From Lachnospiraceae bacterium UBA3804 (GTDB taxonomy: Bacteria; Bacillota; Clostridia; Lachnospirales; Lachnospiraceae), in assembly GCA_002368665.1 (NCBI GenBank), contig DFEK01000001.1, forward strand, positions 275,643-339,642: 64,000 nt of DNA, in the 5' to 3' direction. The notes beneath the pieces are model-generated. The model made no database searches and was not told where the DNA came from. It was given only the letters and a program-made list of their open reading frames with translations. The translations under genes and the position numbers were made by a program. Shown here one piece after another: positions 17,362-27,488 of the stretch; the first letter of the stretch is position 1, and each line of letters begins with the position of its first letter.

Positions 17362-19290
17362 ATGATCAGAGTACTTAGTGATGAGACAATTAATAAAATC
17401 GCTGCCGGCGAGGTCGTGGAACGGCCGCTGAATGTGGTAAAGGAACTGGTCGAGAATGCGATCGATGCGGGTGCATCTGCGATTACGGTTGAGATTAAGG
17501 GCGGCGGAATCGATTATATCCGCGTGACCGATAACGGGAAGGGAATTCCGCAGGGAGAAGTACGGACCGCATTTCTTCGACATGCCACTTCCAAGATTGC
17601 TTCCGAAGAGGATCTGCATTATCTGAATACGCTTGGATTCCGCGGCGAGGCATTGGCTTCAATCGCTGCTGTTTCGCAGGTAGAGATGATGACCAAAACC
17701 GAGAGCCAGATGATGGGCACCAGGCTTTGCATTGAGGGTGGTGTTGAGACGGAATTTACCGAGATCGGAGCACCCGAGGGTACAACGATTATTGTACGGA
17801 ATCTGTTTTATAATGTTCCGCCGAGAAAGAAATTCCTGCATTCCGCAACGGCGGAGGGCGCTGCGATCATTGAAACGATGCAGCATATGGCATTATCCAT
17901 GCCGGGATTATCGTTTAAGGTTGTTGTAAACGGCAGTGTGAAATTTATGACTGCGGGTAACGGTGATCTGAAAGAAGTTATTTACCGTATTTACGGCAAA
18001 AGTACATCCGATGAACTGATTCCGATTCAGGTGGAAAAAGATGGCATCAGGGTGGAAGGATATTTGGGAAGACCTGTGATCGCAAGAGCAAACAGGGGTG
18101 ACGAGAACTATTTTATCAATCATCGTTATATCAGATCCAAAGAGATTACTAAAGGCGTGGAAGAGGGCTATAAGGCGTTTCTTATGATGCACAGATTTCC
18201 GTTCTGTGTACTGCATCTGTCCATGGATACGACTGCACTGGATGTCAATATTCATCCGAATAAGATGCAGGTCCGCATGGCGGATCCGGAGACCATGGTG
18301 CGTCTGCTTTCGGAAGAGGTTCATGATTCTTTGCTGGAACGCAATCTGATTCCGGATATCAAAGAGCAGGAAGAAGAGATCAAAGAAAAGATCAAAGCTC
18401 CGGAACCGTATGAAGCAAGAAGGATTGCGTCGATCGTACAAAATACGGATACGAACGATGCATTTACCACATTGTTTGAAGATAAGGATGAACCGAAAGA
18501 AGAGGAACATTTCTTCCAAAAGCAGGTTCTGTTTTCCGACGATGATTCCGTACGGGGATTGTTTGAAGAGCCTGTGATATCGGATGAGATTGCCGAACCT
18601 GCGAAAGAGTCTTTCGTTAAGCCTGAAAGTAATCCGCATGCGGAAGTTTTACATGTGGAGAAACCCGAGCAATATACGATGTTTGAAAATGAATTCTTTA
18701 CCGAAGATGCGAAGGATGAGTTTGAAGTTATCGGTCAGGTTTTCGATACATACTGGATTATTTCCCTTCGGGATAAATTCTATTATATGGACCAGCATGC
18801 AGCGCATGAGAAGGTAAAGTATGAGGAGTTTATGAAGAAGTTTAAGGAGGGGAAACTCCAGTCCCAAAACCTTCTTCCTCCCTGCATTATCCAGTTAAAA
18901 CCTGCGGAATACATTGTCTTTGAGAAGAACAAAGAGGCCTTCGAACATCTGTCTTTTGAGATCGAGGATTTCGGTTCGGATGCGATCGCAATCCGTTCCA
19001 TGCCGACGGACCTTTTCGGTTATTCCTGCGAAGAACTTTTCATGGATATACTCGAAGAATTGCAGACGGTTTATTCGACCAAGAGTTTAACGACCGTGGA
19101 AGAACGCATTGCCACGAGAGCCTGTAAGGCAGCCATTAAGGGCAATACGAAACTGACGAAAGAATCCGCAAAGAAGCTGATCGAAATGCTTTTTACACTG
19201 GAGAATCCGTATCAGTGTCCGCACGGCAGACCGACTTTGATTGCGGTCAGCAAATATGAATTGGAGAAAATGTTTAAACGTATCGTTTAA
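17362..19290 (+). CDS. mutL: DNA mismatch repair protein MutL
   Basis: A 642-residue GHKL ATPase/endonuclease that acts after MutS. N-terminal ATPase motifs are AGEVVERPLNVVKELVENAIDAG (part; from about residue 15), DNGKGIP and GFRGEALASI. A low-complexity acidic linker spans about 340-450. The C-terminal nicking-endonuclease motif DQHAAHEKVKYEE is near residue 476, with ACKAAIKGN and CPHGRP metal-site motifs towards the end. This is therefore the endonuclease-active type found in bacteria without MutH. Confidence 0.97.
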   Translation: MIRVLSDETINKIAAGEVVERPLNVVKELVENAIDAGASAITVEIKGGGIDYIRVTDNGKGIPQGEVRTAFLRHATSKIASEEDLHYLNTLGFRGEALASIAAVSQVEMMTKTESQMMGTRLCIEGGVETEFTEIGAPEGTTIIVRNLFYNVPPRKKFLHSATAEGAAIIETMQHMALSMPGLSFKVVVNGSVKFMTAGNGDLKEVIYRIYGKSTSDELIPIQVEKDGIRVEGYLGRPVIARANRGDENYFINHRYIRSKEITKGVEEGYKAFLMMHRFPFCVLHLSMDTTALDVNIHPNKMQVRMADPETMVRLLSEEVHDSLLERNLIPDIKEQEEEIKEKIKAPEPYEARRIASIVQNTDTNDAFTTLFEDKDEPKEEEHFFQKQVLFSDDDSVRGLFEEPVISDEIAEPAKESFVKPESNPHAEVLHVEKPEQYTMFENEFFTEDAKDEFEVIGQVFDTYWIISLRDKFYYMDQHAAHEKVKYEEFMKKFKEGKLQSQNLLPPCIIQLKPAEYIVFEKNKEAFEHLSFEIEDFGSDAIAIRSMPTDLFGYSCEELFMDILEELQTVYSTKSLTTVEERIATRACKAAIKGNTKLTKESAKKLIEMLFTLENPYQCPHGRPTLIAVSKYELEKMFKRIV

Positions 19291-19305
19291 GCAAAGGAGA
19301 CAAAA

Positions 19306-20589
19306 ATGAGCGAGAATATTTATCAGAACATGGGAATATCGGATCCGGTCTTTGCACTTGGCGAAGAAGTTTTGGCCGGATTGTCCGAACGATACAAAGA
19401 GATTGACCGCATTGCGGAAATCAATCAGATGAAGGTTTTAAAAGCACTGCAGGACAATCAGGTTTCCGAAGCATGCTTACTCGGAACCACGGGTTATGGA
19501 TATGATGACATTGGCAGAGACCGCTTAGAGAGTGTCTATGCGTCGATTTTTCATACCGAAGATGCACTGGTACGCCCTCAGATCACCTGCGGAACGCATG
19601 CACTGGCACTTGCCTTAATGAGCAATTTAAGACCCGGAGACGAACTCTTAAGCCCGGTCGGAAAACCGTATGATACGCTTGAGAAAGTAATCGGAATCAC
19701 ACCTCATCCGGGTTCTTTGGCAGAATACGGAATCACCTACAGACAGGTGGATCTGCTTGCTGACGGAAGCTTTGATTATGAGAATATTCGCAAGGCTATC
19801 AACGACAAGACCAAACTCGTTACGATCCAGCGCTCCAAAGGCTATCAGACGAGACCTTCGTTTGGTGTTAGTCAGATCGGTGAGCTGATTTCGTTTGTAA
19901 AATCCGTCAAACCCGAAGTGACCGTTATGGTCGATAACTGCTACGGTGAATTTACCGAAACAATCGAACCTTCCGATGTCGGTGCCGATATGGTGGTCGG
20001 ATCTTTGATCAAAAATCCCGGCGGTGGTTTTGCACCCATCGGCGGATATATCGCAGGCAAAAAAGAATGCGTGGAAAATGCCGCATACAGACTTACTTCC
20101 CCGGGACTCGGCAAGGAAGTCGGAGCATCATTAGGTGTTCTTCGTGATTTCTATCAGGGACTTTTCCTGGCACCCACAGTTGCTGCGTCTGCCGAAAAGG
20201 CTGCAATCTTTGCCGCAGGCATTTATGAAAAACTCGGATTTGATGTCATTCCTTCTTCCAAAGAAGTCAGACATGATATCATCCAGTCCGTCGTTTTACG
20301 CTCCGCGGAGCGCGTTATTGCATTTTGCCAGGGTATTCAGGCGGCTTCTCCGGTTGACAGTTTTGCGCTACCTTATCCGGACGATATGCCCGGATATGAC
20401 TCCAAAGTGATCATGGCGGCCGGCAATTTTATCTCGGGATCCAGTATCGAATTATCCGCGGATGCGCCGATCAGAGAGCCGTATGCGGTTTATTTCCAGG
20501 GCGGACTGACCTTTCCGCATGCCAAATACGGAATTCTTCGTGCAACGGAAGAACTTTACCGCAAAGGCCTTTTGGAGACATTAAAGTAA
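19306..20589 (+). CDS. YnbB-like methionine gamma-lyase family PLP protein
   Basis: A 427-residue PLP fold-type I protein of the group annotated as methionine gamma-lyase family or aluminium-resistance protein. The PLP lysine is expected in VVGSLIKNPGGGFAPIGGYI (about residues 226-245), and VDNCYGEFTE supplies the cofactor-binding aspartate region. The real reaction is unknown; homologues commonly sit next to mutSL or miaA in Firmicutes, as here. It starts 16 bases after mutL behind AAAGGAGA and is followed by the mreB promoter. Confidence 0.85.
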   Translation: MSENIYQNMGISDPVFALGEEVLAGLSERYKEIDRIAEINQMKVLKALQDNQVSEACLLGTTGYGYDDIGRDRLESVYASIFHTEDALVRPQITCGTHALALALMSNLRPGDELLSPVGKPYDTLEKVIGITPHPGSLAEYGITYRQVDLLADGSFDYENIRKAINDKTKLVTIQRSKGYQTRPSFGVSQIGELISFVKSVKPEVTVMVDNCYGEFTETIEPSDVGADMVVGSLIKNPGGGFAPIGGYIAGKKECVENAAYRLTSPGLGKEVGASLGVLRDFYQGLFLAPTVAASAEKAAIFAAGIYEKLGFDVIPSSKEVRHDIIQSVVLRSAERVIAFCQGIQAASPVDSFALPYPDDMPGYDSKVIMAAGNFISGSSIELSADAPIREPYAVYFQGGLTFPHAKYGILRATEELYRKGLLETLK

Positions 20590-20618
20590 TTTACCAAAAG
20601 TGGGAATTATGGTAAAAT
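20590..20618 (+). promoter_or_regulatory. Putative promoter of the mreB cluster
   Basis: TTTACC (20590-20595), a 17-base spacer and TAAAAT (20613-20618) precede mreB by 40 bases in the only sizeable gap of this block. The match to the sigma-A consensus is moderate. Confidence 0.5.
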
Positions 20619-20658
20619 AATAAATTAGATTTTTATTGATTTTTGTGAGGTTAAGCTT

Positions 20659-21669
20659 GTGTTAAACAATGTTTTCGGAATTGATTTGGGAACCAGTACC
20701 ATCTGCATCTACAATCATGACAAGAAGAGCTTTTTCCATGAGAAAAACATGATTGCCATCGATAAGCGTGCAGGTGTAATCGCATACGGTGATTCCGCTT
20801 ATGAAATGTATGAGAAGGCACCGGATAACATCAAAGTAACATATCCTTTGTCCAACGGCGTAATTGCGGATATTCATAATATGCAGACGCTGTTAAAACT
20901 GTTTATTACGGATGTTTCCGGCGGCTCTTTCAAGAATGCGACCTATTATATCGCCATTCCCACGGATGTTACGGAAGTGGAGAAAAGGGCGTTCTACGAC
21001 CTGATCGAAGAATCCAATCTGAAAGCCAGAAAGATCTTCGTGGTGGACAAGGCGGTTGCGGATGCCATCGGTCTCGGAATCGACGTAAAGAATTCCCAGG
21101 GCGTCATGATTGTAGACGTAGGCTTTAATACGACCGAGATTTCAATCATTTCCCTCGGAGGTATCGTTATTTCCAAGATGATCAAATCCGGCGGAATGCG
21201 CTTTGATGATGCAATTCGTAATGCGGTCAAGAAAGAATATCGTTTATATATCGGCGCAAAGAGTGCGGAAAAGATTAAAATGGACCTTGAGATGCTCAAA
21301 GAACAGCATTCTCCGGCAACCGTTTACGGACGTGACGTAGCCAGCGGACTTCCGATGGAAAGAAGCGTGGATACCAAGCTGATCGACGGAGCGTTGCAGG
21401 AGTATTTCGATGTCATCATTGATAATGTCAAAGTGATCCTTGAAAGAACACCTCCCGAATTATCCGCGGATATTTATAAGAACGGCCTTTATTTAACCGG
21501 CGGAGGATCCCTTGTTTCCGACCTTGGACTGCAGCTTGCAAGAGGAACCGGACTTAAGGTCAACCTTGCGGAAGAAGCCGGTAAATCGGTTATCCAGGGC
21601 ATTGCGGAGATCATCCGCAACAAGCGTTTCAGAAGCGTTGCATATACGATTGAAGGCATGGGTAAATAG
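20659..21669 (+). CDS. mreB: Rod shape-determining protein MreB
   Basis: A 336-residue bacterial actin that forms membrane-bound filaments guiding lateral wall synthesis. It shows the phosphate-1 motif FGIDLGTST (residues 5-13), the IVDVGFNTTEISIIS phosphate-2 region, and YLTGGGSLVSDLG (about 277-289). It is set on a GTG start with a GTGAGG site. The downstream genes mreC, mreD, mrdA and rodA encode its elongasome partners. It is somewhat divergent from canonical MreB, closer to MreB-like/Mbl paralogues, but the operon context fixes the role. Confidence 0.92.
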   Translation: MLNNVFGIDLGTSTICIYNHDKKSFFHEKNMIAIDKRAGVIAYGDSAYEMYEKAPDNIKVTYPLSNGVIADIHNMQTLLKLFITDVSGGSFKNATYYIAIPTDVTEVEKRAFYDLIEESNLKARKIFVVDKAVADAIGLGIDVKNSQGVMIVDVGFNTTEISIISLGGIVISKMIKSGGMRFDDAIRNAVKKEYRLYIGAKSAEKIKMDLEMLKEQHSPATVYGRDVASGLPMERSVDTKLIDGALQEYFDVIIDNVKVILERTPPELSADIYKNGLYLTGGGSLVSDLGLQLARGTGLKVNLAEEAGKSVIQGIAEIIRNKRFRSVAYTIEGMGK

Positions 21670-21674
21670 AAGAT

Positions 21675-22550
21675 ATGAGTCCTTTGGTCCCCAGAAAAAA
21701 AGAAAAATTCTCCATTCCCACAAAGTATTACCTACTTGTGGTGATTTTGGTGTGCATGCTTTTGCTCTTGGTGACATTTTTGATTGACATCCCGAAAACT
21801 GCATCCAATTCGGTTCTTGGTTATACGATCGTTCCGATGCAGAAGGGGGTAAGCTCCATCGGTTCTTATTTCGTATCGCGTAAGGAGATGCTGGTTCAGA
21901 TCTCCACTCTGCAGAAAGAAAACGAAGATCTGAAAGCACAGATTGATGAGTTAAACAATGAGAATATCCAGTTAAAACAGGAAAAATTCGAACTGGTATC
22001 TTTGCGTGAACTTTTTGAACTCGATGCACAGTATTCGGATTATAAAAAGACCGGAGCCAGAGTCATTGCGGGCGGAACCGGAAACTGGTTTGATTCGTTT
22101 GTGATCAATAAGGGCAGCAAAGACGGTATCGAGCCGGATATGAATGTCATCTGCGGCAGCGGACTTTGCGGAAGAGTTGTGGATGTGGGTCCGAACTGGT
22201 CCAGAGTCATGTCAATCATTGACGATACCTCGAATGTATCCGCCATGGTTTTATCCACATCGGATAATTTGATCGTATCCGGTGATCTGGAATCCATGAA
22301 AGAGAACCATATCCGTTTCTCGGATCTGTATGACGAAGACAATAAGGTGGCTGTCGGCGACAAGGTTGTAACGAGCAATATTTCCGATAAATTTCTGCCG
22401 GGAATTCTGGTCGGATATATTTCGTCGATTGAAACCGATCCGAATAATCTGACGAAATCCGGTTATATTACGCCGGTTGTGGACTTCCATCATTTAAGTG
22501 AAGTTCTGGTTATTACCGAGAAGAAACAGGAAATTTCAGCGAAAGAATGA
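21675..22550 (+). CDS. mreC: Rod shape-determining protein MreC
   Basis: A 291-residue single-pass protein. A membrane helix at about residues 17-37 is followed by a coiled coil (about 68-110) and two beta-barrel-like domains, as in MreC (GARVIAGGTGNWFDSFVINKGSKDGI, in part; GLCGRVVDVGPNWSRVMSIID, in part). It scaffolds PBP2 and RodA outside the membrane. It begins 5 bases after mreB. Confidence 0.93.
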   Translation: MSPLVPRKKEKFSIPTKYYLLVVILVCMLLLLVTFLIDIPKTASNSVLGYTIVPMQKGVSSIGSYFVSRKEMLVQISTLQKENEDLKAQIDELNNENIQLKQEKFELVSLRELFELDAQYSDYKKTGARVIAGGTGNWFDSFVINKGSKDGIEPDMNVICGSGLCGRVVDVGPNWSRVMSIIDDTSNVSAMVLSTSDNLIVSGDLESMKENHIRFSDLYDEDNKVAVGDKVVTSNISDKFLPGILVGYISSIETDPNNLTKSGYITPVVDFHHLSEVLVITEKKQEISAKE

Positions 22551-22566
22551 TTACAGGGGCGAACAC

Positions 22567-23070
22567 ATGAAGAAATTGATCATGAATGTCCTTTTAATAC
22601 CCATATTCTTTGTTCTGCAAACAGCTGTGTTCGGAAGGCTATCCGTAGTGGGCGTGATTCCGAATCTTCTTATTATCCTTGTGGCCGTTACCGGTTTCAT
22701 GCAGGGAGATAAGGCAGCGCTGCTTGTAGGCTTTTTTATTGGTCTTTTAGCTGATATCTTTACATTCCGGATCCTCGGTCTTCACGCTTTGATCTTTGCC
22801 CTGATCGGCTTTGTGACGGGGCAGTTTCACAATACCTTTTATCCGGAAGATTTCAAACTTCCCCTGCTTGTGATTACCGGTTCGGATTTGAGTTACTCGC
22901 TTTTGATGTATTTCTTTACATATTTGTTCCGTGCGAAGTTCCGGTTCGGATTCTATTTCCTGAACGTTTCTCTGCCGGAACTTGCATATACTTTGTTGGT
23001 AGCGCTTTTGCTTTACCCGCTGTTTTTACTTTTGTATCGTTTTGTCATTCGTGAAAAGGTGAATGAGTAG
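22567..23070 (+). CDS. mreD: Rod shape-determining protein MreD
   Basis: A 167-residue membrane protein with about five hydrophobic helices, the usual MreD length. The start at ATG 22567 is chosen because translation from the longer upstream frame would add a basic stretch overlapping mreC; AGGGG lies just upstream. Family motif FLIGLLADIFTFRILGLHAL-like (FFIGLLADIF). It links MreC and the elongasome in the membrane. Confidence 0.88.
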   Translation: MKKLIMNVLLIPIFFVLQTAVFGRLSVVGVIPNLLIILVAVTGFMQGDKAALLVGFFIGLLADIFTFRILGLHALIFALIGFVTGQFHNTFYPEDFKLPLLVITGSDLSYSLLMYFFTYLFRAKFRFGFYFLNVSLPELAYTLLVALLLYPLFLLLYRFVIREKVNE

Positions 23071-23072
23071 TC

Positions 23073-25961
23073 GTGTGGTCTAAGATTGGTGAATTTTTGA
23101 AAAATCTGCTTTCCTCGAGAATGTTCGTTCTCGGGTTGATTTTCGTTGCCGGGGCAGTTGTACTGCTCGGCAGAATTTTTGATCTGCAGATCGTAAACGG
23201 TGAGTATTACCTGGATAACTTCCAGTTAAAGATCATCCGTGAAAGAAGCATTCCTTCGACCAGAGGCAATATCTATGACCGAAACGGAAATATCCTTGCT
23301 TATAACGAACTGGCTTACAGCGTTGTAATCGAAGATATTTTTGATGACGAAGACGATAAAAACGCAGCATTAAACGGTGTCATTTTAAAACTCGCCGAAA
23401 TCCTCGAAAAGAACGGAGACCATGTGATTTCCGATTTCGGAATTATATTAAATTCCGACAATCAGTTTGAATTTGCTTATTCGGATACCAAGCATCTTCG
23501 TTTCTTAGCCGATATTTACGGGCATCCCAAGATCGATAAATTAAAATACGAGGAGCGTAATGCGACTCCGAATGATGTTGTCGATTATTTCTGCAAAAAG
23601 AAAATGTACGCCATCGGCTCTTACGAGCAGGATCCGGAGACCAAGAAAAGGACCTTTGTTCCGAGACAGGGCTATACCAACGAAGAAATACTGAAATTGA
23701 TCACGATCCGTTATGCCATCGATCTGAATGCATTCAAAAAATACGTTACCACGACCGTAGCTGCCGATATCAGCGATAAGAGCGTGGCAGCGGTTTACGA
23801 GAATGAGGATATTTTAAAAGGCGTCAGCGTTTCCAAGGATACGGTAAGACGTTATAAGGATTCCGTGTATTTCTCCCAGATTATCGGATATACGGGTATG
23901 ATCTCGCAGGAAGAATACGATGCGATTGACGACAGGGATCCGATCAAAGAGCAGTATACGATGAATGATTTCGTCGGAAAGACCGGTATGGAACTTGCCA
24001 TGGAAAGTGAGCTGAAAGGCATAAAAGGCAAGGAAACCATCTATGTCAACAATACCGGTAAAGTTCTCCAACAGGCCGATTATATGGCGCCTGTTTCCGG
24101 TAATGATGTCTATCTGACAATCGACAAAGACCTGCAGATTGCCGTTTATCATCTGCTGGAACAGAAAATTGCCGGAATCCTGGTATCCAAGATCCGCAAT
24201 GTCAAAGAATACATTCCGAGGGAGAATGCTTCGGCTTCCGATATCATCATTCCGATTGATGATGTGTATTATGCCTTTTTTAACAATAATGTCATCGATA
24301 CGAACCGTTTCTCCAAGGACTTTGCCTCCGATACCGAAAAAGAGGTTTATCAGGCTTATCTCGGCAAGGAAGAAAGCGTGCTTGCAGGCATTGAGGAAGA
24401 ACTTCGAAACGGTACGACACCGTATAACCAGATGTCCAAGGAATATCAGGTATATGAAAGCTTCATCATTTCGATGCTCTCATCCGAAAACCATTCCGTC
24501 ATAGTTAAAGAAGAGGGTTATGAGGAAGATGCAACCTATATTGCCTGGGCCAAAGACGAGACAATCAGCATCAAGGAATACCTGGAATACTGTATTTCCA
24601 AAAACTGGATCAATACGCAGAATCTTGATGTAAACAAGAAGTATTCCGATTCCTCGGAAGTATATGATGCAATCGTAAAATATACGCTTGAACATTTACA
24701 GGGGAATACCGAATTCACCAAAAAAATCTACAAATACATGATTGCACAGAATTATATCAACGGCAGACAGATCTGTCTGATTCTGTGGGATCAGAATGCC
24801 ATCCGTGTTCCGAAGGAAAGGGTGGAGGCGCTTCGAAGCGGAGCCATCAGCTCCTATGACTTTATCATTACCGGTATTTCGAATCTCGAGATCACACCGG
24901 CACAGCTTGCGCTGGATCCCTGTTCCGGATCGGTTGTAATTACCGATGTCAATTCCGGAGATGTACTCGCGCTGGTTTCGTATCCGAGTTATGACAATAA
25001 CCGCCTTGCCAATTCGGCGGATACCAAATATTTGGCAAAGCTTAACATGGATTATTCCAGACCGCTTTGGAATTATGCCACTCAGTATCGTTCCGCTCCC
25101 GGTTCCTGTTTTAAACCGGTTTCCGCAGTTGCGGGTCTGATGGAAGGTGTTATTGATTCATCCTCCGTCATTTACTGTAACGGCGTATTTGACAAACTGA
25201 CCGGTATTCAGCATAAATGCTGGATCTATCCCGGCGGACACGGAGGCTTGAATGTAACGGGCGGTATCCAGAATTCCTGTAACTGTTTCTTCTACGAAGT
25301 CGGATACAGACTAGCGAAGGATGAAAACGGCGTTTACGATGCCAATCTGGGTAACGAAAGACTGGCAAAGTATGCGGATATGTTCGGTTTATCCGAGAAA
25401 TCGGGCGTGGAGATTTACGAAGCGGATCCGAATGTTTCGAAAGTTTACCCGGTTCCTTCCGCAATCGGTCAGGGTGAACATGCCTATACGACGGTCGGCT
25501 TAAACCGTTATATTACGGCGGTTGCCAATAGCGGTACCGTATACAATCTGACACTTTTGGATAAAACCTGTGATTCGAAGGGCAATGTGATCGAAGATAA
25601 TCATGCCACTGTCCGCAATCAGATCGAGATTCCGGCGGAGTACTGGGATGATGTTCATGTCGGATTAAAGAGAGTGGTGGAAGGAAAAGCATATTTTAAG
25701 GAACTTCCCGTTACCGCAGCCGGCAAAACCGGTACCGCACAGGAGTCCAAGAAAAGAGCAAACCACGCACTTTTCATCTGCTATGCACCGTATGAAAGCC
25801 CGCAGATTTCCGTTTCCGCGAAGATCATGAACGGTTACGCATCGGACTATGCGGCGCAGTTAACCAAGGATGTCCTGGCTTATTATTTTGATTCCAAGAA
25901 CCGTGAAGAACTGATAACCGGTACGGCGGATACACCGATTACCGCAACCGGAGGAGATTGA
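23073..25961 (+). CDS. mrdA: Penicillin-binding protein 2 (elongasome transpeptidase)
   Basis: A 962-residue class B PBP, far longer than the roughly 630 residues of E. coli PBP2. One N-terminal membrane helix (about 15-35) precedes the dimerisation-domain motif STRGNIYDRNGNILAYNE. The transpeptidase has SCFK as the active-site SxxK (near residue 677), SCN as SxN (near 736) and KTGT (near 884). The extra length is in acidic inserts at about 100-230 and 390-580. GTG start, 2 bases after mreD. It crosslinks lateral-wall peptidoglycan together with RodA. Confidence 0.94.
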   Translation: MWSKIGEFLKNLLSSRMFVLGLIFVAGAVVLLGRIFDLQIVNGEYYLDNFQLKIIRERSIPSTRGNIYDRNGNILAYNELAYSVVIEDIFDDEDDKNAALNGVILKLAEILEKNGDHVISDFGIILNSDNQFEFAYSDTKHLRFLADIYGHPKIDKLKYEERNATPNDVVDYFCKKKMYAIGSYEQDPETKKRTFVPRQGYTNEEILKLITIRYAIDLNAFKKYVTTTVAADISDKSVAAVYENEDILKGVSVSKDTVRRYKDSVYFSQIIGYTGMISQEEYDAIDDRDPIKEQYTMNDFVGKTGMELAMESELKGIKGKETIYVNNTGKVLQQADYMAPVSGNDVYLTIDKDLQIAVYHLLEQKIAGILVSKIRNVKEYIPRENASASDIIIPIDDVYYAFFNNNVIDTNRFSKDFASDTEKEVYQAYLGKEESVLAGIEEELRNGTTPYNQMSKEYQVYESFIISMLSSENHSVIVKEEGYEEDATYIAWAKDETISIKEYLEYCISKNWINTQNLDVNKKYSDSSEVYDAIVKYTLEHLQGNTEFTKKIYKYMIAQNYINGRQICLILWDQNAIRVPKERVEALRSGAISSYDFIITGISNLEITPAQLALDPCSGSVVITDVNSGDVLALVSYPSYDNNRLANSADTKYLAKLNMDYSRPLWNYATQYRSAPGSCFKPVSAVAGLMEGVIDSSSVIYCNGVFDKLTGIQHKCWIYPGGHGGLNVTGGIQNSCNCFFYEVGYRLAKDENGVYDANLGNERLAKYADMFGLSEKSGVEIYEADPNVSKVYPVPSAIGQGEHAYTTVGLNRYITAVANSGTVYNLTLLDKTCDSKGNVIEDNHATVRNQIEIPAEYWDDVHVGLKRVVEGKAYFKELPVTAAGKTGTAQESKKRANHALFICYAPYESPQISVSAKIMNGYASDYAAQLTKDVLAYYFDSKNREELITGTADTPITATGGD

Positions 25962-25964
25962 TGT

Positions 25965-27077
25965 ATGTTTGCGAAATACCGTTTTCGTGACTACAATTTC
26001 AGACTGGTTTTAATGCTGATTGCGATATCCGTGATCGGAATTCTTGTTGTGGGCAGTGCACAGAAGGATATCCAGGGGAAACAGATCATTGGTTTTGCCA
26101 TCGGTTTCGTTGTAATGGTCATTATTTCCTTCATCGATTACACTAAAATATTAAAGCTCTGGTGGCTGATCTATCTGGTCAATCTTGTGCTTTTGATCCT
26201 GGTTCTGACGGTCGGTGAAGTACACGGCGGAGCAAAGCGCTGGCTGAACGTCGGTATCGCCGTACAGCCTTCCGAAGTGGCAAAAATCTTGTTGATTCTG
26301 TTCTATGCACAGTTTATAATGAAATTCAAGGATAAAATGAAGGATATCCGTATCATTTTATTGGGCCTGGCCCTGATGGTACCGCCTCTATTTCTGATTG
26401 CAAAGCAGCCTGACTTATCTACGACCATCGTGGTATTTATGGTCAGTCTGACACTTTTATTCATCGGAGAGGTACCGTATAAGTATATCCTTGCAACCCT
26501 CGGTGTTGCGATTCCCGCAGCCGTTATGCTGTTTATCTATATTCTGGGACCGAACCAGAAACTTTTGGATCCTTACCAGCAAAAGAGAATTTTGGCGTGG
26601 CTTCATCCGGAACAGTATGAACTGGAAGAAGCGTACCAGCAGCTGAATTCCGTAATGGCGATCGGTTCGGGACAGCTTACCGGTAAGGGACTTAACAATA
26701 ACGTCGTAAACTCGGTAAAGAACGGCAATTTCATTTCCGAGCCGCAGACGGACTTTATTTTTACGATTGTCGGAGAGGAACTCGGGTTTGTCGGTTCCGC
26801 CGTTATCATAGTATTGTTATTGGGAATTGTTATTGAATGTTTTATCATCGCGTTCCGGTCAAAGGAAATATCCGGGCGCGTGGTCGCCGGCGGAATGGGG
26901 GTTCTGGTCGGCTTCCAGGGGTTACTTAATATAGCGGTTGCTACCGGACTTTTGCCGAATACGGGTCTTCCTTTGCCCTTTGTTTCGGCGGGACTTACTT
27001 CCCTGGTCAGCTTGTTTGCGGGCATGGGGTTTGTTTTGAATGTCGGAATGCAACGCGAACAGAAGTACAATAATTAA
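25965..27077 (+). CDS. rodA: Peptidoglycan glycosyltransferase RodA
   Basis: A 370-residue SEDS polymerase with about ten membrane helices. Signatures are VQPSEVAKILLILFYAQF (about 103-120), KQPDLSTTIVV (with the functional aspartate), SGQLTGKGLNNN and LPFVSAGLTSLVS. It polymerises lipid II in the elongasome with the PBP2 encoded just upstream (3-base gap). Confidence 0.95.
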   Translation: MFAKYRFRDYNFRLVLMLIAISVIGILVVGSAQKDIQGKQIIGFAIGFVVMVIISFIDYTKILKLWWLIYLVNLVLLILVLTVGEVHGGAKRWLNVGIAVQPSEVAKILLILFYAQFIMKFKDKMKDIRIILLGLALMVPPLFLIAKQPDLSTTIVVFMVSLTLLFIGEVPYKYILATLGVAIPAAVMLFIYILGPNQKLLDPYQQKRILAWLHPEQYELEEAYQQLNSVMAIGSGQLTGKGLNNNVVNSVKNGNFISEPQTDFIFTIVGEELGFVGSAVIIVLLLGIVIECFIIAFRSKEISGRVVAGGMGVLVGFQGLLNIAVATGLLPNTGLPLPFVSAGLTSLVSLFAGMGFVLNVGMQREQKYNN

Positions 27078-27092
27078 TGGGGTGGGGAAAAA

Positions 27093-27488
27093 ATGAACAT
27101 TGCTCTGATTGCACATGACGCAAAGAAAAAACTGATGCAGAACTTCTGCATTGCGTACAGAGGAATTCTGTGCAAAAACGATCTGTATGCCACGGGCACC
27201 ACAGGACGTTTGATTGAAGAAGTTACGAATTTAAATGTGCACAAGTATCTTGCGGGCCATTTGGGCGGCGAACAGCAAATCGGTGCACAGATCGAACATA
27301 ACCAGATTGACCTTGTTATTTTCTTACGGGATCCGCTAACGGCCAAAGCACACGAACCGGAAATCAGTAATGTCGTTAAACTATGCGATATTCACAATAT
27401 TCCGATTGCAACGAATTTAGCCAGTGCGGAACTGTTGATTAAATCTTTGGACAGAGGAGATTTAGAGTGGCGTGAAATGTACAAATAA
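27093..27488 (+). CDS. mgsA: Methylglyoxal synthase
   Basis: A 131-residue enzyme converting dihydroxyacetone phosphate to methylglyoxal and phosphate, a glycolytic bypass. It shows IALIAHDAKKK, YATGTTGRLI, GHLGGEQQIGAQI, the catalytic DLVIFLRDPL and CDIHNIPIATN. Full family length. It is placed in the cell-shape operon after rodA and overlaps the following carboxypeptidase gene by 17 bases. Confidence 0.96.
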   Translation: MNIALIAHDAKKKLMQNFCIAYRGILCKNDLYATGTTGRLIEEVTNLNVHKYLAGHLGGEQQIGAQIEHNQIDLVIFLRDPLTAKAHEPEISNVVKLCDIHNIPIATNLASAELLIKSLDRGDLEWREMYK

